A stretch of DNA of 38,688 nt from Porticoccaceae bacterium UBA2002. Its GTDB lineage: Bacteria > Pseudomonadota > Gammaproteobacteria > Pseudomonadales > Porticoccaceae. Positions 17,120 through 27,164 of this stretch are shown in pieces (position 1 is the first letter of the stretch; the number at the start of each line of letters is the position of its first letter). The notes under the pieces are model-generated. The model searched no databases, was not told the origin of the DNA, and saw only the letters and a program-made list of their open reading frames with translations. Position numbers and translations under genes: made by a program. The stretch spans positions 6,265 through 44,952 of the forward strand of contig DDCQ01000029.1 of the NCBI GenBank assembly GCA_002334915.1, given 5' to 3'.

Positions 17120-18424
17120 TTATTTTCTGACTAATGCATAGATAGGCATACCCATAAGGATAAGCATAAAGGAATAGAAAACAATCTCCCAGCCGGCGCC
17201 GTAAATGGCAAAAAACGCATAGGTAAAAGTGGCTATGGACAGGCCAATAGCGCGGTTGCGTTCAGGCCCAGGCTGATCAGATTTTAAAAAGTAAAACTCC
17301 GCCACCGCGCAGAAGGCATAGGCCATTAATGTCGACAGAGTGGACAGCATAGCCATAAAGGTAAAGGCGGCTACCAGCCCCTTGGTGTAGTTTAGAATCA
17401 GCAGGGCACTGATAAATAACCCGGAAACAATATAGGCGAATTGCGGCGTGCCGCTGGCGCTTAGGCGCTTAAACTGTTGTGGCAGCAGGTTATCTTTGGC
17501 GGCAGCCAGAGCCACATTACCCGCGGTCAAGGTATTGGCATTGAGCGAGCCCAGCGTAGATACCAGAGCACCCATGGTGATCAATCCGGCACCGGCTGGC
17601 CCCATCACTTTACTGGCGGCTAGTGCAAAGGGTGCCGATGAATTGATTAATTCGTCGGCCGGAACCAGCAGGGCGACCGCCAGGCTGACCAGTAGATAAA
17701 TAGACAGTATGGTTAGAACGGCAGCCACCAGTACTCTGGGGATTGTCTTGTCCGGCTCGGCCATATTGTCTGCAGGCACAGTGGCGGTCTCTATGCCCAC
17801 AAAGGACCACATCACCAGAGTGGTGACCGTGGCTAACAGAGCTGCCGGGTGCAGATTGGTTGGATTGAGCGGCGGTAAATTAGCGGGTTCCATATGGGTA
17901 AAACCCAGCACAATCATAAACAGCAGCGGCAGTATTTTGATTAATGTGGACACCACTTGAAAGCGGCTACTACTCTCGAGACTGCGCACATTAAGCGCCA
18001 CAATAGTCCAGATTAGCGTCAGGGCGCAGAGTAGCGACAGTATTCTGGAGTCGGTGATCTCTGGCACAAAAACGCCGAGATAGCCGACAAAGGCAATGGC
18101 AATGCCAGAGACGGCGGCAATACAGGCGATCCAGTAGGTCCACGCAATCAGAAAGCCGGCAAAGCTGCCCAATCCCGCCTGCACATAGGCATAGGGGCCG
18201 CCAATTTTTGGAATGCGCCGCACCAGGCGGGACAGAGACAGGGCTACCAGCAATGTACCGCCACCGGCGACCAGCCAGCCAGCGAGACCCAACATGCCAT
18301 AGGGCGCAAGTAATGTGGGCATCATAAAGACGCCGGAGCCAATGGCACAGCCTACAGCTATAGACCAGCCGCGCCAGAAGCCAATTTCCTTGTGGGTATT
18401 GGGATTTTTATTATTGTTTTTCAT
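17120..18424 (-). CDS. APC-family amino acid permease
   Basis: 434-residue inner-membrane protein with about 12 hydrophobic helices. The first helix contains GSGVFMMP (about 28-35), the substrate-binding G-S-G motif of the APC superfamily, and the loop with RIPKIGGPYAYVQAGLG follows as in AdiC/YjeH-type exchangers and permeases. It is co-directional with, and only 13 bases upstream of, the DDAH-like gene, which suggests import of arginine derivatives or another basic amino acid; this is inference. The N-terminus MKNNNKNPNTHK is polar and basic as expected for a cytoplasmic tail. It shares a 169-base divergent region with the S41 peptidase gene. Confidence 0.9.
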   Translation of the reverse strand: MKNNNKNPNTHKEIGFWRGWSIAVGCAIGSGVFMMPTLLAPYGMLGLAGWLVAGGGTLLVALSLSRLVRRIPKIGGPYAYVQAGLGSFAGFLIAWTYWIACIAAVSGIAIAFVGYLGVFVPEITDSRILSLLCALTLIWTIVALNVRSLESSSRFQVVSTLIKILPLLFMIVLGFTHMEPANLPPLNPTNLHPAALLATVTTLVMWSFVGIETATVPADNMAEPDKTIPRVLVAAVLTILSIYLLVSLAVALLVPADELINSSAPFALAASKVMGPAGAGLITMGALVSTLGSLNANTLTAGNVALAAAKDNLLPQQFKRLSASGTPQFAYIVSGLFISALLILNYTKGLVAAFTFMAMLSTLSTLMAYAFCAVAEFYFLKSDQPGPERNRAIGLSIATFTYAFFAIYGAGWEIVFYSFMLILMGMPIYALVRK

Positions 18425-18558
18425 TATTTCCCCCTGCAGTCTGCACGTTAACAGGGAACCGTTATATTGCCTAGGGGAAGTTGGCTACTGGGGCGAGCTT
18501 GTATCTCAACTGTGATCGGGTTAATTTACAGGCAGCGTATGACTAAAAACAACAATAG

Positions 18559-18581
18559 CTGGACAGCTGCCCGCTGTCCAG
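18559..18581. repeat. Inverted repeat in the S41 peptidase leader
   Basis: A perfect 9-bp inverted repeat CTGGACAGC-TGCCC-GCTGTCCAG stands 12 bases before the preferred ATG at 18594 of the peptidase gene and ends directly at the alternative ATG at 18582. No gene ends here, so it is not an obvious terminator. It could be an operator or a leader hairpin that masks the GGGG ribosome site. The repeat is seen; the role is inference. Confidence 0.4.
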
Positions 18582-18593
18582 ATGGGGCCACAA

Positions 18594-20177
18594 ATGAGAT
18601 TCTATTCGGCGATAGCAACGCTTTCAATTCTCACTGCCTGCGGTGGAGGTGGTGGAAGCAGTGCACCCTCAGTCTTTGTGCCTGTAAACAGCGGAGGTGG
18701 TTCGACAGTTGTCACTGCTGCCTCCGGCTGGGTTGAGGGTGAATATGACTCTATTGGCAGTCTAGAAGGCTTGTGCGCCAACCCCAGACCAGATGCTTCT
18801 TTTGGAGACAGGTCAGGCAGTATTACAGATGAAAATTTCTGGATCCGCTCTTACAGCAATGACACCTATCTCTGGTACAGGGAGCTGGACGATATTGACC
18901 CCGGAACCATAGATACTACTGCCCAGTACTTTGATTTAATGAAAACCGATGAGCTCACTGAGACTGGCAATCCTAAAGATCAATTTCACTTTACCTATGA
19001 TACTGAGGAGTGGGAGCTACTATCTCAGTCTGGAATCTCTGCGGGCTACGGCTGGGAGCTGGCCTTTTTAAGGAGCTCGCCACCACGCAGCCTGGTGGTG
19101 GCCTTTAATGAACCCAATACTCCAGCATCAGACAATAATATTGGTCGCGGCGCCGAGATTGTGTCGGTCAATGGAGCTGCCATAGAAGATGGCCCCGCCG
19201 ATGTGCTTAACGCCGGTTTATTTCCTGAGGAGCTAGGCGAATCCCATACCTTTGAGGTACGAGACCTCGATGCTACCGAGACAAGAACAGTGGTGATGCA
19301 GAGTATGGAGATAACCACTGAGCCGGTTAAAAATGTAAAAACACTGGACCACAGTGGCAGAAAAGTGGGTTATCTGACCTTTAATAGCCATATAGCCACT
19401 GCCGAGCAGCAACTGATTACGGCGGCTGAACAGTTAAAAGCCGCCAATATTGATGAGCTGGTGATAGATCTGCGCTACAACGGTGGTGGCTATCTGGATA
19501 TAGCTGCCGAGCTGGCCTCTATGGTGGCTGGAGATGCGGCCAGTGGGCGTATATTTGAAGAGATTACATTTAACGACAAGTATCCCTCGGTCAATCCGAT
19601 TACCGGGCGCAATCTGGCGCCCACCTATTTCCCTTCAACTGCAGCGGGCTTTTCTGCTGAGCAGGGTGCCAGCTTACCCATGCTAAATATGTCCCGCGTG
19701 TTTGTGCTTGCCAGTGGAGGCACGGCCTCTGCCAGTGAAGCCTTTATCAATGGCCTGCGGGGTATTGATGTGGAGGTGATTCTTATCGGCGCCAGCACTA
19801 GAGGTAAACCCTATGGTTTTTATGGCATCGATAACTGCAGCACCACCTATTTCACCATTCAGTTTAAAGGCTCAAATGCCAAGGGCTTTGGTGAGTACTC
19901 CGATGGATTTATTCCTGCAGACAGCGATGATATGTCTGCCGCGAATGTACGCGGCTGCCTGGTCGATGACGATCTGCAACATGTTTTGGGTGACCCCGAA
20001 GAGGCCAGATTTGCAGCGGCGCTGAACTTTATGGATACGGGCACCTGTCCCGCCAACAGCACGCCCAGTAGCGAAAAATCTGCCAGCAGCGGATTAGAGA
20101 AAATGCGTGCATCTGCAAATAATGATTTACAGCAGCCAGAAATACCTGGCCGAATACTGAGGTATACCCGACCATGA
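18594..20177 (+). CDS. S41-family peptidase lipoprotein
   Basis: 527 residues from the preferred ATG at 18594, chosen because GGGG lies six bases before it and the protein then begins MRFYSA, a normal signal start; an in-frame ATG at 18582 adds four residues and lacks a ribosome site. The lipobox LTAC followed by a Gly run marks a lipoprotein. From residue numbers based on 18582: signal 1-19, low-complexity linker 21-45, PDZ-like region about 150-245 (GAEIVSVNGAAI), S41 domain about 262-415 with VIDLRYNGGG, catalytic Ser383 in TASASE and Lys409 in TRGKPYG. Predicted to be a periplasmic C-terminal processing-type Ser/Lys protease. Its stop overlaps the glucosaminidase start (ATGA). Confidence 0.9.
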   Translation: MRFYSAIATLSILTACGGGGGSSAPSVFVPVNSGGGSTVVTAASGWVEGEYDSIGSLEGLCANPRPDASFGDRSGSITDENFWIRSYSNDTYLWYRELDDIDPGTIDTTAQYFDLMKTDELTETGNPKDQFHFTYDTEEWELLSQSGISAGYGWELAFLRSSPPRSLVVAFNEPNTPASDNNIGRGAEIVSVNGAAIEDGPADVLNAGLFPEELGESHTFEVRDLDATETRTVVMQSMEITTEPVKNVKTLDHSGRKVGYLTFNSHIATAEQQLITAAEQLKAANIDELVIDLRYNGGGYLDIAAELASMVAGDAASGRIFEEITFNDKYPSVNPITGRNLAPTYFPSTAAGFSAEQGASLPMLNMSRVFVLASGGTASASEAFINGLRGIDVEVILIGASTRGKPYGFYGIDNCSTTYFTIQFKGSNAKGFGEYSDGFIPADSDDMSAANVRGCLVDDDLQHVLGDPEEARFAAALNFMDTGTCPANSTPSSEKSASSGLEKMRASANNDLQQPEIPGRILRYTRP

Positions 20178-20926
20178 CCCAACCTACACTTTGGCGCCGC
20201 GCCGTAAAGTCCTGGTGGTTGCGCAGCCTGATATTAATCGGTGCTCTGGGCGCTGTGATTATTCCCCAGAGCAATTCGGTACCACTGCCAGATTTCTCCC
20301 AGTATCAGGATGTGCGGCAGAAAAAAACCGCATTTTTTAACTATATGCTGCCATTGGTTACTGAGAGCAATCGGCAGACTTTGGAACAGCGCGCGCAGCT
20401 TGAGATGATGGCAGGCAAAGCCCAGCTATCTGCAGCAGAGCGCAAAATGCTCAGCCAGTTTGCCAGTCAATACGGGTTGCAGTCGGAGACCGAGAATCCT
20501 GATTTATTAGAAAAGCTCTTGCTACGGGTGGATAAAATACCCGCCTCACTGGCTCTTTCTCAGGCGGCGATAGAATCTGCCTGGGGCACTTCGCGCTTTG
20601 CGGTACAGGGTAATAACCTGTTTGGTCAGTGGTGCTATAAAAAAGGCTGCGGTCTGGTGCCACTGCGCCGCAATGCTGGCAGTAACCATGAGGTGGCCAA
20701 ATTTTCTTCAGTGGCAGACGCAGTGAGTGCCTATATGCGCAATATTAATAGCCACCGAGCCTATTCAGATTTGCGAGATAATCGTGCGCAACTTAGAAAT
20801 ACACAGCAGCAGGTCACTGGCCATCTGCTGGCTGAAAATCTTTTGCACTATTCAGAGTTGCGCGAAGTTTATGTGCACGAGGTTCAGGCGGTGATCAGAG
20901 TCAATAAGCTTGCCCAGTACGACTAG
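20174..20926 (+). CDS. Bax-like beta-N-acetylglucosaminidase (GH73 glucosaminidase domain)
   Basis: 250 residues. A basic N-terminus (RRAVKSWWLRS) leads into one hydrophobic segment at about 17-31, a signal anchor or uncleaved signal, so the protein faces the periplasm. The glucosaminidase domain begins about residue 120; the candidate catalytic Glu134 lies in AAIESAWGTSRFA, followed by GNNLFGQWC, which is highly typical of Bax/FlgJ-type peptidoglycan hydrolases. It would cut the N-acetylglucosaminyl bond in murein. Translationally coupled to the S41 peptidase (4-base overlap), which suggests that both act on the envelope. It lacks the N-terminal FlgJ rod domain and is not near flagellar genes. 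Confidence 0.92.
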   Translation: MTQPTLWRRAVKSWWLRSLILIGALGAVIIPQSNSVPLPDFSQYQDVRQKKTAFFNYMLPLVTESNRQTLEQRAQLEMMAGKAQLSAAERKMLSQFASQYGLQSETENPDLLEKLLLRVDKIPASLALSQAAIESAWGTSRFAVQGNNLFGQWCYKKGCGLVPLRRNAGSNHEVAKFSSVADAVSAYMRNINSHRAYSDLRDNRAQLRNTQQQVTGHLLAENLLHYSELREVYVHEVQAVIRVNKLAQYD

Positions 20927-20933
20927 TAAGGAG

Positions 20934-20950
20934 GCTCTTAGTCTAAGAGC
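20934..20950. repeat. Inverted repeat between convergent genes
   Basis: GCTCTTA-GTC-TAAGAGC is a perfect 7-bp inverted repeat that starts eight bases after the glucosaminidase stop and covers the stop codon of the glutaredoxin-like gene. It is placed as a bidirectional terminator would be, but neither side has a T-run, so termination is doubtful. Confidence 0.3.
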
Positions 20951-21303
20951 TTGGTAAACTCTCCAGCTTCAATTAGCGCGCGCATATCGCTAGAGCCGCC
21001 GATTAGTATACCTTTGACAAAGATCATTGGGAACGAGGGCCAGCCACTCCACATTTTTAGCGCATTGCGGCGGCGCCATAGTTTGAAATAGTTTCCATAC
21101 TCCAGATAGGCATAGTCGAGCCCCAATTCGTCCAGCTGTTTGCGCGCTCTTTTTGGCGCTGGATTCTGCGCCATACCCACGATCACAATCTGATTATTGG
21201 CTATCGCATCCTGCACTTCTAGCACTATATCGGCATGGTTATTACTAACCGCTGCCTGCACAGAGGGGTGAATATGTTGGTTATCAAGAATCTGTCTGCT
21301 CAT
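20938..21303 (-). CDS. Glutaredoxin-fold protein without any cysteine
   Basis: 121 residues from the ATG at 21303, which has AAGGG upstream; the reading frame stays open for 71 more codons, but that extension runs into the acetoacetyl-CoA synthetase gene and looks nothing like this family. The fold is recognised by the C-terminal half: WPSFPMIFVKG (88-98) and IGGSSDM (101-107) match the WPTFPQ and GGxD glutathione-site motifs of monothiol glutaredoxins. The segment where CGFS or CPYC should lie reads MAQNPAPKRARK (44-55), and the whole protein has no Cys. It therefore cannot do thiol exchange and may bind glutathione, a metal cluster or a partner. It follows the synthetase gene on the same strand (88-base gap). 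Confidence 0.83.
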   Translation of the reverse strand: MSRQILDNQHIHPSVQAAVSNNHADIVLEVQDAIANNQIVIVGMAQNPAPKRARKQLDELGLDYAYLEYGNYFKLWRRRNALKMWSGWPSFPMIFVKGILIGGSSDMRALIEAGEFTKLLD

Positions 21304-21391
21304 TGCAGTCGCCCTTATTTTGATTTTTTTAAGCAGCAGCGAGATTAGGGGATATTGATCTATTAGGCAATCAGTATCGTCTGCCCCCGCA

Positions 21392-23332
<1,941 letters not shown>

Positions 23333-23440
23333 AGTTGAGGCTCAAAAACAGGGAATTGACCTAGGTTGCCTGAACCCTATAATTAACTCAAATAGTATTA
23401 AATAATCAATTAATCAATAAAATGGAATAATAATTTACAG
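23333..23440. promoter_or_regulatory. AT-rich divergent promoter region, synthetase / LysR
   Basis: The 108 bases between the synthetase and LysR starts are much richer in A/T than the flanking genes, most strongly from 23379 to 23435. They include TAATCAA-T-TAATCAA as a close direct repeat (about 23403-23417) and several TTAA-type half sites. LysR regulators normally bind such a region and act on both genes; no single T-N11-A box stands out. Confidence 0.4.
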
Positions 23441-24334
23441 ATGAATATTAGTGTTAAACAGCTGCGTGGCTTTGTGGCCATCGCTGAGGCGGGCAGTTTT
23501 GCTGAAGCCTGTGAACATCTACATCTCTCCCAGCCCGCACTCAGTGCCGCTATTCGCAAGATGGAAGAGTCGCTGGGAGGTCAACTATTTGCCCGCTCGA
23601 CCCGCTCGGTAGCGCTTACCCCTGAGGGGGCAGAGTTTCTGCCGGTGGCCCGGCGGCTATTAATGGACTGGAATGAGGGTTTTGAGGATCTGCGCGGACT
23701 ATTCGCGCTGCAGAGAGGTAAACTCAGCATCGCGGCCATGCCGTCCTTTGCCAGCAACTGCTTACCCCAGACTCTGGTGGCACTTGTTCAGCGCTTTCCC
23801 AATATCAATATCAATGTGCAGGATATTGTGATGGAAGAGGTCATCAGTGCAGTGCAGTCGGGGCGCGTGGAGCTGGGTATTACCTTTGAGCCAGATAATA
23901 GGGATGGCCTGGATTTCCAGCCGCTGTTTACTGATCGCTTTATCGCCATTCTGCCGCCGCAGCATCATTTAACCGCGCAGAGCGAGGTCGCCTTTGCCGA
24001 TCTGTTAAACCATACACTGGTGTCTTTAAATCGGGGCTCCAGCACCAGGCGCTGGACTGAGAGTGCTATTGCAGAGGCCGATCGGCAGCCACCGCATATC
24101 TTTGAGGCTTTCCAGCTGACCACAGTGGGCGCCATGGTCGCCGCCGGGGTTGGGGTGGCGGCGGTTCCAGCACTCTGTCAGGGTCAGATAGAAGCGCTGG
24201 GGGCTATCTGCAAGCCTATTTCTCATGGCGGTATCGAACGCCGGGTGGGAATCTTTACCCGCCGTCGCCAGGCGCTGTCTTCACCCGCGCAAAAGTTTAT
24301 TGAGCTATTGATAGAGACAACTTCACCGGCCTAG
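23441..24334 (+). CDS. LysR-family transcriptional regulator
   Basis: 297 residues, standard for the family. The N-terminal helix-turn-helix (about 1-65: VKQLRGFVAIAEAGSFAEA then LSQPALSAAIRKMEESLG) is unmistakable, and the C-terminal effector-binding domain spans about 90-293. Divergent to the acetoacetyl-CoA synthetase gene, the classic arrangement in which the regulator controls its neighbour and itself. The effector may be a short-chain keto acid or its CoA ester; this is inferred from the neighbour only. The gene ends 32 bases before the convergent beta-helix/cytochrome gene. Confidence 0.95.
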   Translation: MNISVKQLRGFVAIAEAGSFAEACEHLHLSQPALSAAIRKMEESLGGQLFARSTRSVALTPEGAEFLPVARRLLMDWNEGFEDLRGLFALQRGKLSIAAMPSFASNCLPQTLVALVQRFPNININVQDIVMEEVISAVQSGRVELGITFEPDNRDGLDFQPLFTDRFIAILPPQHHLTAQSEVAFADLLNHTLVSLNRGSSTRRWTESAIAEADRQPPHIFEAFQLTTVGAMVAAGVGVAAVPALCQGQIEALGAICKPISHGGIERRVGIFTRRRQALSSPAQKFIELLIETTSPA

Positions 24335-24366
24335 TCGGACTGTGTCTTCTTTATCCCTTTTTGGCT

Positions 24367-25860
24367 TTATTTCTCAAGAGCCAGCATATAGTTGGCCACG
24401 GCCATCTGGGTCTCTGCATCAAGATAGTTCTGCGCTGGCATCTCTGGGAAGTTATCGCGCTTTTTTACTGGCGCATTAATATATTCAACCAGGCCCTCAG
24501 GGTTGCCTGCATACATGGCCTGGATCACCTGTACCGATGGGCCTATTAGGCGGCCGGTATAGCTGTGGCATCCGGTGCACACGCCCAGATAGGCGATCTC
24601 ACCACGCTCCGATGGGTGGATAACGCGGGGCTGAGCACCACCGGCTAGCAGATAGGATTCAGTACTGTCGGTATTGGTAAAGTCACATTCCCCATAGTTG
24701 CCGATACCCACTGCTCGATAGCGATGACGATTAATAATGCAGCTGCCATTGCTGGGCCCAACATGGACAATATCCACCAGCCCTGTGTGCAATTCGGTCA
24801 ATGCCACGGCGGTCACTTCGGGAATAGTGTCATAGCCATTATTGAGCATCACGTTATCCAGAATCATGGTGCGATCGGAGTTGGGGTCAGATTCAACATC
24901 CATGGTAATGGTAGTGGCAAAGCTATGATCGTTAACAATAATGCCGGCCGTTTTGTTGCCGGAAATAATATTGCCTTCAATAATCACATCATCTGCGGCC
25001 ATAATCAAAATGCCTGTACCCGCTGGAATACCAGACACAATTGAGCCCGGTGCACCAAAGTTTGCGGTGTTATTATCCAGCACAAAGTTATTGCGGATAA
25101 TCACATCTTCGGTGGTTTTGATAGGTAGGCCTGGGGTGACAAAGGCCAGAATACCGCCGGTATTGTTATAGGCAATATTGTTTTCCACCACTGCATGGCG
25201 GCTATTTTCGATCTCGATACCGGCAACATTATCAAAGACTTCATTGTGGGCTACATGGATATTGTCGCTCATACCAATATAGATAGCGGCGTCTTCAATG
25301 CCAGAAACCACATTGTGCTCAACCAGACCGTTAGTACCCAGCTGAGGAAAGATGCCATAGATGCCGGTGTCGATAATCACATTGTTGCGAATCTCAAAAT
25401 TGTTGCCGGCCTGGCCCATAATGCCATTGCCTTTGTATTTAGTGATGCGGAAGTTTTCGATCACCACATTGTTGCCGGAGTAGAGAATGGCATCATTGAG
25501 TTTGCCCAGCCCATCCATGGTGGCCCGCTCGCCCTGCTGAATAACCCCGACCAGATGGATATCATCTTTATCTATATACACAGTCTCTGAATAGGTGCCG
25601 GGCATTACTCGTATAGTATCCCCTGGCTGCGCGGCTTCCACGGCGGCCTGAATGGAATCACCCGGATTAACCAGATGGATGTTTCCCTGGGCACTGCGCT
25701 TAGGCACGGCGCGGATTGAGTCATCTGACTGGAAACCACCGCTGTAACTGGCGCCATCCATAGAGCTGGTGATCACCGGCGCAACATTGTTACTGCTGCC
25801 CATAATCCAGCCACCGGCAAAGATAACAATGGCAAGTACAACTTTGAATTTAGCATTCAT
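24367..25860 (-). CDS. Right-handed beta-helix protein fused to a C-terminal cytochrome c domain
   Basis: 497 residues. An N-terminal hydrophobic segment (about 5-21) is a signal or anchor. Residues about 60-360 form repeated short strands with IEN-, VEHN-, IRNN- and IEGN-type turns, the parallel beta-helix (NosD/CASH, TIGR03805-like) pattern. The C-terminal part holds one haem c site, C428-x2-C431-H432 (CTGCH), with Met474 in PEMPAQ as a plausible sixth ligand, so it should be a class I cytochrome c domain. Beta-helix modules of this kind bind or process polysaccharide or metal sites, and the haem suggests electron transfer with the upstream di-haem peroxidase, whose gene ends two bases before this ATG. 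An AGGAGA ribosome site lies in the end of that gene, so the two are coupled. The substrate is unknown. Confidence 0.85.
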   Translation of the reverse strand: MNAKFKVVLAIVIFAGGWIMGSSNNVAPVITSSMDGASYSGGFQSDDSIRAVPKRSAQGNIHLVNPGDSIQAAVEAAQPGDTIRVMPGTYSETVYIDKDDIHLVGVIQQGERATMDGLGKLNDAILYSGNNVVIENFRITKYKGNGIMGQAGNNFEIRNNVIIDTGIYGIFPQLGTNGLVEHNVVSGIEDAAIYIGMSDNIHVAHNEVFDNVAGIEIENSRHAVVENNIAYNNTGGILAFVTPGLPIKTTEDVIIRNNFVLDNNTANFGAPGSIVSGIPAGTGILIMAADDVIIEGNIISGNKTAGIIVNDHSFATTITMDVESDPNSDRTMILDNVMLNNGYDTIPEVTAVALTELHTGLVDIVHVGPSNGSCIINRHRYRAVGIGNYGECDFTNTDSTESYLLAGGAQPRVIHPSERGEIAYLGVCTGCHSYTGRLIGPSVQVIQAMYAGNPEGLVEYINAPVKKRDNFPEMPAQNYLDAETQMAVANYMLALEK

Positions 25861-25862
25861 AA

Positions 25863-27083
25863 TTACTCTCCTGATGCAGTCACAAGACTGATACTGGTTT
25901 TACCACTTAACAAACCCGACGGAACCTGTGTGGGGACTTTGGGCATAAGGCTTTCATCGCTCAGTGCCTCCATAAAGTCCACCAGCCGGTCAAGCTCTGT
26001 GTCGGTTAGATTGGGATCTGAGATATGCCAGTGCAGCAGCAACTCTTCGCCCTCAGGCACGGCATGGCCCCGCCCTTGGGTATAAAACTCGGCCGCTTCA
26101 CGCAGCGTGGCAAATCTGCCACTGTGCATATAGGGTGCGGTGCGCGCAATATTGCGCAGGGTTGGCACTTTAAAGCCGCCTCTTAGGCGCTGGGCATCAA
26201 AGGTCTCTTGCGCGCCTATATCCCGTGGCAGTCCCGCAGGTTCTGGTGTGCCTATCACGGCTACCTGCTGATTAGTAAACAGGGGTGGCGTATGGCACTG
26301 GGAACAGCGCGCCACGAATGAGCGAAAAACATTGAGCCCCTCTAGTTGATTGGGGTTCAGTGCCTTGGCATCGCCATGGGCATAGCGATCATAGGGGCTG
26401 TTTAATGAGATCAATGAGCTTTGGAAGGCCGATAGTGCGATGGCTATATTATCTATCACCAGCGCATCGCTGGCATCGGGAAAGGCCCGTTTAAACAGCT
26501 CCGGGTAAGCTTCAACCTGATTGATATCCGCCAGCAACTGCTGGGGAGTATTGGCCATTTCATGGTCCGAAAATAGAGGCCCAACGGCCTGTTGCTCAAG
26601 ACTATGGGCGCGGGCATCCCAGAAGAACGATTGCAAAAATGCACTGTTCCACAATGTGGGTGCAGAGCGCTGACTGAGCTGTCCGCGGGCACCGACACTG
26701 CGGCCCATACCATCACTAAAGCCAAGACCCGGATTATGACAGTTAGCGCAGGATAGATTTTTATCGGCAGAGAGAACCGGATCAAAAAACAGCAGGCGAC
26801 CCAGGTCAATTTGCTGGGGGCTAAAGCCATCGCGATGCTCAGGCAGGGCGGTTTTAAGACCCCCCAAGCCTCGGTCCTGCAGAGAATCATAGAGCTGATA
26901 GAGATTGCGCAGCCGGCACTGGTTGTTTTGATCCAGGGCAAAGCTTGGCGGGCATTGATCGGCCAGCACAAAGTCAGACGAGCTCGCCTGAGCTGAGCTT
27001 AAAAAAGCTGATAATAGCAGAGCGCCAAGCCATAAAAACCTATGGCGACTCACTGAGCTAATAGCAGTTATGCAGGTAATCAT
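25863..27083 (-). CDS. Di-haem cytochrome c peroxidase / MauG-family protein
   Basis: 406 residues with a signal peptide (basic residues 13-15, hydrophobic core 16-30, probable cleavage near ASA/QAS at 31-34). Two haem c sites are present: C112-x2-C115-H116 (CANCH) and C260-x2-C263-H264 (CSQCH), with LGRLLFFDPVLS before the first and APYMHSGRFATL in the region of the distal ligand. The family reduces H2O2 or, as in MauG, oxidises protein residues using a high-valent bis-Fe state. It is the first gene of a two-gene operon with the beta-helix/cytochrome c protein. Whether it acts on peroxide, on that partner or on a third substrate is open. The 81-base region upstream holds no obvious consensus promoter. 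Confidence 0.9.
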   Translation of the reverse strand: MITCITAISSVSRHRFLWLGALLLSAFLSSAQASSSDFVLADQCPPSFALDQNNQCRLRNLYQLYDSLQDRGLGGLKTALPEHRDGFSPQQIDLGRLLFFDPVLSADKNLSCANCHNPGLGFSDGMGRSVGARGQLSQRSAPTLWNSAFLQSFFWDARAHSLEQQAVGPLFSDHEMANTPQQLLADINQVEAYPELFKRAFPDASDALVIDNIAIALSAFQSSLISLNSPYDRYAHGDAKALNPNQLEGLNVFRSFVARCSQCHTPPLFTNQQVAVIGTPEPAGLPRDIGAQETFDAQRLRGGFKVPTLRNIARTAPYMHSGRFATLREAAEFYTQGRGHAVPEGEELLLHWHISDPNLTDTELDRLVDFMEALSDESLMPKVPTQVPSGLLSGKTSISLVTASGE

Positions 27084-27164
27084 ATTGGCGAGTGCTAGTT
27101 GTTGGTTTGGTCACCGCTTGTACCTCAACTGTTTATTATTCTTTTTATGGGTAAATCTGTCGTT

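Noticed and set aside
23403..23417. Repeat TAATCAA pair as a start of a CRISPR-like or iteron array
   Set aside because: Only two short AT-rich copies without regular spacers; best seen as promoter-region sequence.
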